From assembly GCA_013334975.1 (NCBI GenBank), contig JAAXWL010000003.1, positions 1 to 64,000 on the forward strand: a stretch of 64,000 nt of DNA, given 5' to 3'. Below are positions 56,409-64,000 of this stretch, in pieces. Origin of the DNA: Chlorobiaceae bacterium. Its GTDB lineage: Bacteria > Bacteroidota > Chlorobiia > Chlorobiales > Chlorobiaceae. The notes beneath the pieces are model-generated. The model saw nothing but the letters and a program-made list of their open reading frames with translations, was not told the DNA's origin and did no database searches. How positions within the stretch are numbered: position 1 is the first letter of the stretch; every line of letters starts with the position of its first letter. A program made the position numbers and the translations under genes.

Positions 56409-59400
56409 ATGTCCCAAACCGAGCTGAATACCCTTGCACTTCGCATCGAAGGTGGCCTGCTGCCGGCGGAATTCATCCAGACTCTCCTGGAACTCAAGGC
56501 CGAGCGACAGTCTGCTGTGGACTACGGCATCCTTCCTGGCCTTAACCTGAAAGACGAGATCGGACGTTATTGGCGGATCGCGACGGCGCTCTGGACCAAC
56601 TATCGGCAGCGTTTGTCGAAACCGGATGCCAATCAGGATCGGGTGACGCTCGAACACTGGTTGCTGCCGCTGTTCACACAGGTGCTCGGCTACGAAGGGA
56701 TTGCACGGGTACAGGGGCTTCAGGTCGGGGAACGGCTCTTTCCTGTGACCCATCGGTACGGATCGACGCCCTTGACATTCATGGGGGAATCGATAAGCCT
56801 CGACAAGCGTGAAGCACGATTCGCCCCCGAGGGCCGGAAAAGGTCGGCACATGCGACGATGCAGGAGTACCTCAATGCCAGCCAAGAAGCCCAGTGGGGC
56901 CTCGCCACTAATGGCCTCACCCTGAGGGTCCTGCGCGACAACCCGAGCATGACTCGCCCGGCATACATCGAAGTGGCCCTTGATCGTATCTTCGAAGAGG
57001 AACGCTATGCGGACTTCGTCGCTTTCTGGCTGATCATGCACTCCACCCGGTTTGGCAACAGTACGGAGACGCATGGCGAACATATTCCGGTGATCGAACT
57101 ATGGCACGGACAGGCGCAGTCAATCGGCGAGCGTGCGTTGGCCAACCTCCGCGACGGCGTGACTGAAGCGCTTCGCCAGTTCGGCAACGGGTTCATCGCA
57201 CACTTGGGCAATAGTGCCCTTCGTGCCCGAGTTACTGATGGCAGCCTCACCGAAGAGGAGTTCTACAGGCAGCTGCTTCGTTTGATCTATCGGTTGATCC
57301 TGCTCTTTACCGCAGAAGATCGGGGTATCCTGCTCTCCCCGGACTCCACTGAACAGCAACGGGCACTCTACGCCAACGGGTATGGCACTGCACTGCTCCG
57401 CAATCGCGTGCTAAAGCCTAGAGCTGACCGCCACGCTGACCTTTGGCAGGGATTACTGGTGACGTTCCGGGCCTTGGGAACCGGTGCCGAACCGCTGGGC
57501 CTTCCCGCCCTTGGCGGCATCTTCTCCGCTGACCGGTGCCCTGACCTTGATACCGCGGAACTGCCGAACACCGCGCTGCTCGCAGGGCTACGCTCCCTCA
57601 GCTTCTTCAGGTCTGGAACCGCACTTTCAAGGATCAATTACCGTGACATGGATACCGAAGAGTTGGGGAGCGTCTATGAAAGCCTGCTCGAACTCCAGCC
57701 ACGCATCACTGTCGAGACCAATCCCTGGCAGTTTGGTTTTGCTGGCGATATCGATGAAACCGGTGATTCCCGCGGCTCAGCCCGACGGTTGACCGGCAGT
57801 TATTACACACCCGACGACCTGGTCCAGGAGCTGATCGGAACGGCGCTTGAACCGAAAATTGCAGTCGCGTTGAAGACGTCCGATCCTCGCCAGGCATTGC
57901 TCTCATTGAAGGTGGTCGACCCGGCATCTGGCTCGGGTCATTTCCTGCTTGCCGCCGCCCGTCGGATCGCTGCCGAAGTCTCCCGCATCGATGCGGAAAA
58001 CGAGCTTGCAGAGTCGGTTGCCTTCCGTCATGCGATGCGTGAGGTTGTCGCGCGATGCATCTACGGCGTAGACCTCAACCCGTTGGCGGTCGAATTGTGC
58101 AAGGCCGCTCTGTGGCTGGAAACCCTCGAACCGGGCAAGCCACTCGGGTTCCTCGACCACCATATCCGCCATGGCAATTCGTTGGTCGGCATCCTCGACT
58201 CCTCCATCATGGCTGGGGGAATTCCGGATAAAGCCTATGAACTGCTTTCCGGTGACGATAGGGAGGCCTGCAACTCGTTGAAGCGGCTGAATCGAAGCCA
58301 AATGAACGGCCGCCAGACCGACCTGTTCTTTTCAGGTTCCAGCGCTGAGGCTGCCGACACCGTCGCTACGCTCGAGGCCATGCCCGAAGATACGGTTGGC
58401 GCCATCGAGGCGAAGCGCAAAGCGTTTGCCCGGTACGAAAAGGATGAACGTTTCGCCCGTGAACGCTTTCGTTTCGACCTCTTCTGCTCGGCGTTCTTCG
58501 CCGCCAAAACATCGGCGAGCATGCAGATGGTTCCGCTTTCCGACGACCTTGGCAATGCCGGTGTCGGACTGGCGCCACGCAGCGGCGTTGCGGAACTGGC
58601 GCGGGAACTGGCTGGGACATTCAATTTCTTCCACTGGCAACTGGCGTTTCCTGAAGTCTTCGCTCAAGGAGGATTCGATGTGGTGCTGGCCAATCCACCG
58701 TGGGAGGTATCCCAGTTATCAGAAGAGGAGTTTTTTACGGCCTGTTCTCATCCGATTGGAACGATGACCGGTAATGCTAGAAAACAGGCGATCCAGTTGC
58801 TTGAAACTACTGATGTGCCATTATGGCATAAATTTCTAAAAGCAAAGCGCCGTTACGAAGGAACCAATAATTTTGCCCGTTTTGCAGAGCGTTTTCCACT
58901 GACAGCCAGTGGAAAAGTGAACCTTTACGCCCTTTTCGCCGAATGTATCTCACAGCTCATTGGCGACAATGGGCGCGCAGGCATGATCGTGCCGTCAGGC
59001 ATCGCGACAGATGATTCGACTAAGGCGTTCTTTGACTCCATCGCCACCAATGGCAGGATTGCGAGCCTGTATGATTTCGAAAATCGGGAAAAACTCTTTC
59101 CTGCTGTCGATAGCCGGATGAAGTTCTGCGCACTTACTTTGGGCAGGCAGGAACAGGCCCGTTTTGTCTTTTTTGCTACCCGTACCAGCCATCTCCGTGA
59201 AGATCGACGGGCGTTCAATCTTTCAGCTGAAGACATCAGTCTACTCAATCCGAACACGAAGACCTGCCCTGTGTTCAGATCGCAGGCTGATGCGGAACTG
59301 ACCAAGAAGATCTACCGCCGGGTACCTGTGTTGATTGAAGAGGGCAAAGGTGACGCTGGCAATCCATGGAAGATTTCGTTTCGTCAAGGACTCTTTAATA

Positions 59401-60308
59401 TGACCAGTGATAGCCATCTTTTCTCTACCGCAATCGAGATGAGAGCTTCTGGGGCACAGCGGAACGGAGCCAACTGGATCGATATCGACGGGGACCTTTG
59501 GGTGCCGTTGTACGAAGCCAAGATGGTGCATCAGTTCGACCACCGTTGGGCGATGTATGAGGAGAATGGGGAGGATTCGCGGGATCTGACAGATGCAGAG
59601 AAGCAGGACGCTTCGATGACCGCGCAGCCGCGTTACTGGATCAAAGAAAGTGAGGTGAATGCGAAATTGGCAGGAAGGTGTGATCGGCAATGGCTGATGG
59701 GCTGGAGGGATATTACGAATGCCACGAATGAGCGAACGGTGATCGCTGGGGTGATTCCGAGGGTTGGGGTCGGGAATAACATGCCATTATGGTTTCTAGA
59801 TCAACAGCATGGCCCACGTCATTCAGCGACATTACTTGCAAATTTTTGTGCTCTTACACTTGATTTCACTGCGCGACATAAAGTTGGAGGAACTCACCTC
59901 AATTTCTTCATTTTCAAGCAGCTTCCAATTTTGCCCCCAAGCCGATATTCGACTGAAGATTTGGACTTCATCGTCCCCCGCGTCCTTGAACTGACGTACA
60001 CAGCCCATGACCTTTCACCGTTTGCACGTGATCTGGGGTATAACGGTCCTCCGTTCTCATGGAACACTGAGCGACGAGCACTCCTGCGTGCCGAGCTCGA
60101 CGCTTGGTATGCGAAACTGTACGGACTGACAAGAGACGAACTGCGCTACATCCTTGACCCATCGGACGTTTACGGCGAGGACTACCCGAGCGAGACATTC
60201 CGGGTGCTGAAGAAAAACGAGACCAACCAGTTCGGTGAGTATCGTACCCGCAGGCTCGTGCTGGAGGCTTGGGATAGGTTATGCCAGGCTCCGGAAAGTT
60301 GCCATTAA
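56409..60308 (+). CDS. N6-adenine DNA methylase, PglX/DrmMI/Eco57I-like
   Basis: VVDPASGSGHFLLAAARRIA (motif I), DVVLANPPWE (motif IV), LTGSYYTPDDLV. Confidence 0.88.
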   Translation: MSQTELNTLALRIEGGLLPAEFIQTLLELKAERQSAVDYGILPGLNLKDEIGRYWRIATALWTNYRQRLSKPDANQDRVTLEHWLLPLFTQVLGYEGIARVQGLQVGERLFPVTHRYGSTPLTFMGESISLDKREARFAPEGRKRSAHATMQEYLNASQEAQWGLATNGLTLRVLRDNPSMTRPAYIEVALDRIFEEERYADFVAFWLIMHSTRFGNSTETHGEHIPVIELWHGQAQSIGERALANLRDGVTEALRQFGNGFIAHLGNSALRARVTDGSLTEEEFYRQLLRLIYRLILLFTAEDRGILLSPDSTEQQRALYANGYGTALLRNRVLKPRADRHADLWQGLLVTFRALGTGAEPLGLPALGGIFSADRCPDLDTAELPNTALLAGLRSLSFFRSGTALSRINYRDMDTEELGSVYESLLELQPRITVETNPWQFGFAGDIDETGDSRGSARRLTGSYYTPDDLVQELIGTALEPKIAVALKTSDPRQALLSLKVVDPASGSGHFLLAAARRIAAEVSRIDAENELAESVAFRHAMREVVARCIYGVDLNPLAVELCKAALWLETLEPGKPLGFLDHHIRHGNSLVGILDSSIMAGGIPDKAYELLSGDDREACNSLKRLNRSQMNGRQTDLFFSGSSAEAADTVATLEAMPEDTVGAIEAKRKAFARYEKDERFARERFRFDLFCSAFFAAKTSASMQMVPLSDDLGNAGVGLAPRSGVAELARELAGTFNFFHWQLAFPEVFAQGGFDVVLANPPWEVSQLSEEEFFTACSHPIGTMTGNARKQAIQLLETTDVPLWHKFLKAKRRYEGTNNFARFAERFPLTASGKVNLYALFAECISQLIGDNGRAGMIVPSGIATDDSTKAFFDSIATNGRIASLYDFENREKLFPAVDSRMKFCALTLGRQEQARFVFFATRTSHLREDRRAFNLSAEDISLLNPNTKTCPVFRSQADAELTKKIYRRVPVLIEEGKGDAGNPWKISFRQGLFNMTSDSHLFSTAIEMRASGAQRNGANWIDIDGDLWVPLYEAKMVHQFDHRWAMYEENGEDSRDLTDAEKQDASMTAQPRYWIKESEVNAKLAGRCDRQWLMGWRDITNATNERTVIAGVIPRVGVGNNMPLWFLDQQHGPRHSATLLANFCALTLDFTARHKVGGTHLNFFIFKQLPILPPSRYSTEDLDFIVPRVLELTYTAHDLSPFARDLGYNGPPFSWNTERRALLRAELDAWYAKLYGLTRDELRYILDPSDVYGEDYPSETFRVLKKNETNQFGEYRTRRLVLEAWDRLCQAPESCH

Positions 60309-60326
60309 CGATTAAACAATAACCGT

Positions 60327-61310
60327 ATGACCCCCAATTTGCCAAACGTATGGTGTGTGCGTGCTGAGTTCGGTACGTATACGAATCATTTTATCCAGGG
60401 AGGATTTATAGGTATCGGTTGGATCGATTCGATCGATCTCTCCAAAGCGGCAAGCAGAGATGATGTTTATCCGGTCTTCAAAAAGACCTTCCCTCATGAA
60501 ACGAGCAACGTTGTCATCGGCCAGCAGGTTGGGCAGATATCCCGATTCCTGTTTGAACTGCAAGGCGGGGATTTTGTGATAACCCCTGATCAGAATACCG
60601 AGTATCTGCATTTTGGGCGCCTCACATCGCAACTACCCTATTTTGACCCTTCTCCGACAGATGGCTGTCCTTACAACCATCGACGGCATGTTGTGTGGTG
60701 TACTGAACTGTTGAGACGAAACGAGTTTTCGGTTCCGTTTCAGAACACGATCCGTTCCTCGCTCACGGTGTTTTCAATTTCCCAGCGAGAGGAGTTTTTG
60801 GAGAAAATAGGCACCATGCCGCATGGCACAGGGCTGAGAGGAACGCATATCGATCCTTACGACGCAGTACTGGAACAGATCCTCAAGTTGAATGACAAAG
60901 AGTTTGAGATCCTTGTGAAGGACTTGCTCACCGCAATGGGATTTGAAGAGTCTAAAGTAATCGGGAAAGTCTGCGACGGGGGTGTAGACGTCCAGGGAGA
61001 ATTGAATATCGCGAACATGGCTAAGGTGAAGCTCTTCGTACAAGCCAAACGATACAGGTTGGGATCGAAAATCTCGGCGAGTACGGTCAAGCAATTAAGG
61101 TCGGCCATTCCAAATGACGGTCAGGGTGCCTTTATCACTACAGCAGATTACCAACGGGCCGCAGCTGACGTGGCTATCGCAAATGGTTTTGCTCGAATAG
61201 GGCTTATCAACGGCAGGCAACTTGTGGACCTGTTGATTGAGCATTGGGACGATTTATCCGAAGAATTACAAACCAAACTTGGACTCAAGAAAGGCCTCGT
61301 CATAGTCTGA
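60327..61310 (+). CDS. Mrr-like restriction endonuclease with EVE/PUA-like N-terminus
   Basis: VWCVRAEFGTYTNHFIQGGFIGIGWI; LNDKEFEILVKDLLTAMGFEESKVIGKVCDGGVDVQGEL...KLFVQAKRYRLGSKISASTVKQLRSAI. Confidence 0.75.
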   Translation: MTPNLPNVWCVRAEFGTYTNHFIQGGFIGIGWIDSIDLSKAASRDDVYPVFKKTFPHETSNVVIGQQVGQISRFLFELQGGDFVITPDQNTEYLHFGRLTSQLPYFDPSPTDGCPYNHRRHVVWCTELLRRNEFSVPFQNTIRSSLTVFSISQREEFLEKIGTMPHGTGLRGTHIDPYDAVLEQILKLNDKEFEILVKDLLTAMGFEESKVIGKVCDGGVDVQGELNIANMAKVKLFVQAKRYRLGSKISASTVKQLRSAIPNDGQGAFITTADYQRAAADVAIANGFARIGLINGRQLVDLLIEHWDDLSEELQTKLGLKKGLVIV

Positions 61311-61318
61311 TAAACAAA

Positions 61319-62056
61319 ATGAACATCGAAGTCCGTTTTTCAGCGGCCGACATCAATGCTGTCAGGACTCTCGTCGAAAAAATGAAAGATGATGAGATCG
61401 TTGTCGACCGTCAACACAGGAATGTAGACCGTTATGACCTCGACATTTCTCGGGGAAAGGTATGGAAAACGCACATCGGCTGCCTGCTGACTTCCCAACA
61501 GAAGTCCAGTGTAGGTTCACCGATACAGCGCTTCCTGGATTCATCATCGCAGCTTCTTTCGATTGGCCATTGCGACAGCCTCAATGATCTCAAAGAATTC
61601 GCATTTAAGGAGCTCAAAGAATCACCGGGAATAAGATTCACGGATAAAATCTCGGAGCATATCAACACGAACCATGACCGGCTATCGAAGGGCCGGTGGA
61701 GTGAGCTCCTCGATATTCTCCATCCTTTTGTCCTAACGCCTTGCTCGAAAGAAGAAGAGCGGGCGGCAGCTGAACGTATTCCTGACATCCTGAAGGGATT
61801 CTGGCCAAAGCAGTCACGAAACTTCCTTCAGTGGCTAGGCCTGACTCAATACGAGATACCTATCGACAGCCGCATAATCAAATGGCTGAAAGAGACCGGA
61901 AATTCAACGACCAAGGCATTGCTTCCGCCGGCAGCTTTTTCCGACAAGGATTATTATTGCTGCATCCTTGATGCTATCCAGGGGCTTTGCCGTGATGCAC
62001 AAGTTCTACCGTGCATGTTTGATGCCGCAGTGTTTGCAAGTATTAAAAATCCCTAA
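61319..62056 (+). CDS. helix-hairpin-helix DNA-glycosylase-like protein (tentative)
   Basis: GCLLTSQQKSSVGSPIQRF...KGFWPKQSRNFLQWLGLTQYEIPIDSRIIKWLKE. Confidence 0.5.
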   Translation: MNIEVRFSAADINAVRTLVEKMKDDEIVVDRQHRNVDRYDLDISRGKVWKTHIGCLLTSQQKSSVGSPIQRFLDSSSQLLSIGHCDSLNDLKEFAFKELKESPGIRFTDKISEHINTNHDRLSKGRWSELLDILHPFVLTPCSKEEERAAAERIPDILKGFWPKQSRNFLQWLGLTQYEIPIDSRIIKWLKETGNSTTKALLPPAAFSDKDYYCCILDAIQGLCRDAQVLPCMFDAAVFASIKNP

Positions 62057-62111
62057 AAAAACGCCGTCATTAGATCAGCAAATGCTTACAAATTAACCAA
62101 ACCACTATCGT

Positions 62112-64000
62112 ATGTCGAATAAACCTGATTCGATCTCGTTTACGATAGGCCCGTTGCGCCTTCGCCATATATCCGAAGAGAGAAGAGTCGCTACGCCCTG
62201 TTCTTGCGGTGAAAAAAAGTCAGCGAAAACGAATGTCTATAAGTTATCACATTCCAGCGGCTGGTTCTTGGAGATCGGGTATCTTGATTTCGGTGACGAA
62301 TGGGACGTTCGTACCTTAGAATATTCTCACGATTGCCCTCTCCCACTTCATAGGCTGAAGCACGGACTTCGGCTCGGAATACAACGGCCCGTTGAGGATA
62401 GAAGCTTTGTCGAACTTCGACAGGCCTGCCCCAAAAAGGACGGAGCCTCTTGGGCGACTGCTCGGAAAGTGTCTGCATCTGAACTCGACGAAAAAGCGGG
62501 TTTTTCAGTCAAGCCTGCTCTCGAAAGTATTGGCGCGAAATTCGGAACTCGTGAAGACCTGCTCGGAGATACCAATAAACACAGGAAATTTTTATGTGCA
62601 GTTTTTCCTCCAAATGATTATACAGTGCCTCTTTTTGCCTATATCACCACCAGAGTTCTACCCCTATTGTCTGTGTCTGGAAATTCTCGGGTTGGTGTGA
62701 TATCGTGCCCCCAAGTGATAGTTCAAGACGTCAATGCCTTTGAACCATCTTCCGATAATACCGGCTCAGCTGTCAAAAAAGTCATCGAAATACAAGAGGA
62801 CCAGACGGGGATATCATATGCGGTTCTATTCTCTGCATATCTCAAAGATGCTGTAAGAATAAAGATATGCGATACGTACATCCGGTTGACTTACCAAGTC
62901 AGGAATCTTCGGGACTTTTGCAGTGTACTTCATCCTGTTGAGACGGGTATAGACCTACATCTTATTACCAAGCCTTGTATGGACGACGGCCCGGGACAGA
63001 CCGAAAAGCTGGAGGCCCTTGCAAAGGCATTGGCGGAAGAAGGTATCCGTTTTACTTATGACTTCGACTTTTCTTTGCATGACCGATCGATAGAGACGGA
63101 TACAGGTTGGCATATCATCTTGGGCAGGGGATTGGACATTTATAAAAAGTACGAAAGGTTTGCTCTCGCTGAAACCGACCAGACGAGACGACTCTGCAAG
63201 AAGACCACGATAGCTTATCATCGTGGCGATGTATGCGGATCTCCCGTACCTGCCGGGAATAGCGCTGCAATCCGAATCCAAACCGCTGACAATATCAAGG
63301 ATATCGCTGGAGAAGAAGCCGATGAACTGGATGAGGGTCAGGATTCGGAGCCTGAAGTGATCATCCATTCGGGTTCATCCGGTACTTCTCAGGTAGCGGG
63401 CCAGACACCATTGGGAACGCTGCTGTGCTATAAGGAGGATGCCAAAAAAGGCAATGCAGAAGACCAATGTCGACTTGGCGACGCGTACTTCTTCGGTCGA
63501 GGGGTCGATCAGGATTACGAGGAGTCGGTGAAATGGTACCGGAAGTCGGCTGAGCAAGGTAATGTAGATGCTCAAAGAAAGTTAGGGAATGCCTACTATT
63601 TTGGTGCAGGAGTGGAACAAGACTATGAGACATCAGTAGAATGGTACCGCTTGTCAGCTGATCAAGGTGACGCGGGAGCGCAGAAAAAATTAGGAGATGC
63701 TTACTATTTCGGGGAAGGTGTACAAGAGAGCTATGAAGAGTCGATTAGTTGGTATCGGCTTTCAGCAGATCAAGGCAATGCCGATGCACAATATGATCTG
63801 GGCCATGCTTACTATTTCGGAGAAGGAGTCAAGAATGATTATAAAGAGGCGCTGAACTGGTGTGGCTTGTCGGCAGGGCAAGGAAATGCCAATGCCCAGA
63901 AATTGTTGGGAGATGCATACTACTACGGAAACGGGTTAGAACGGATGTATAAGGAGGCAGTTAAATGGTATAGGCTTTCTGCTGACAAAGGAAACAAATA
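62112..64000 (+). CDS. MIT_C (MITD1-like, PLD-fold) domain protein with C-terminal Sel1 repeats; truncated by window end
   Basis: Not in the ORF track because it has no stop in the window. FSAYLKDAVRIKICDTYIRLTYQVRNLRDFCSVL...GIRFTYDFDFSLHDRSIETDTGWHIILGRGLDIYKKYERFALAETDQTRRLCKKTTI, then Sel1 repeats (AEDQCRLGDAYFFGRGVDQDYEESVKWYRKSAEQGN). Confidence 0.8.
   Translation, partial: MSNKPDSISFTIGPLRLRHISEERRVATPCSCGEKKSAKTNVYKLSHSSGWFLEIGYLDFGDEWDVRTLEYSHDCPLPLHRLKHGLRLGIQRPVEDRSFVELRQACPKKDGASWATARKVSASELDEKAGFSVKPALESIGAKFGTREDLLGDTNKHRKFLCAVFPPNDYTVPLFAYITTRVLPLLSVSGNSRVGVISCPQVIVQDVNAFEPSSDNTGSAVKKVIEIQEDQTGISYAVLFSAYLKDAVRIKICDTYIRLTYQVRNLRDFCSVLHPVETGIDLHLITKPCMDDGPGQTEKLEALAKALAEEGIRFTYDFDFSLHDRSIETDTGWHIILGRGLDIYKKYERFALAETDQTRRLCKKTTIAYHRGDVCGSPVPAGNSAAIRIQTADNIKDIAGEEADELDEGQDSEPEVIIHSGSSGTSQVAGQTPLGTLLCYKEDAKKGNAEDQCRLGDAYFFGRGVDQDYEESVKWYRKSAEQGNVDAQRKLGNAYYFGAGVEQDYETSVEWYRLSADQGDAGAQKKLGDAYYFGEGVQESYEESISWYRLSADQGNADAQYDLGHAYYFGEGVKNDYKEALNWCGLSAGQGNANAQKLLGDAYYYGNGLERMYKEAVKWYRLSADKGNK

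Noticed and set aside
1-64000. CRISPR array
   Set aside because: No regularly spaced short direct repeats with unique spacers and no Cas-like proteins were seen.
1-64000. tRNA or rRNA genes
   Set aside because: No recognisable tRNA cloverleaf or rRNA sequence was noticed by eye; a tRNAscan/Rfam search would be needed to exclude them.

Overview
The window looks like a Chlorobi-type accessory region with four parts; this host guess is an impression from gene content and style only. (1) About 0.2-16.6 kb is a decayed phage or prophage remnant. It carries cargo: a PAS hybrid histidine kinase, two paralogous HigBA-like modules, a third RelE/XRE pair, HipBA, and three tandem orphan Nif11-class RiPP precursor genes. 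Copies of phage-gene 3' ends bracket the cargo. (2) About 16.7-48 kb is an unusual island. It holds two bilobed double-DTG aspartic-protease-like genes, an XRE regulator, a conserved hypothetical, a vWA protein, a divergent second FtsZ-like protein, a DUF3298-like protein, Fic, an FtsW/RodA-like protein with a phosphoesterase, a dual-specificity phosphatase, two WYL regulators, HEAT-repeat and SLOG-like proteins, PP2C, an ADP-ribosylglycohydrolase, YbjN-like paralogs and an AddAB-like helicase-nuclease pair. (3) A group II intron at 31.5-33.7 kb sits directly against a 5' fragment of the same intron. (4) About 48.3-64 kb is a DISARM-like defence locus with a DrmA/DUF1998-type helicase, SNF2 helicase, PglX/DrmMI-like methylase, Mrr-like nuclease, HhH protein and a MITD1-like MIT_C+Sel1 protein that runs off the window. 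The most interesting observation is a palindrome, GGACA-N5-TGTCC (often followed by NTACC). It recurs upstream of most divergent transcription units of the 17-41 kb island, suggesting one regulon, possibly under the WYL regulators, linking protease, FtsW-like, HEAT, YbjN and AddAB-like genes. All homology calls come from reading motifs, with no database search.
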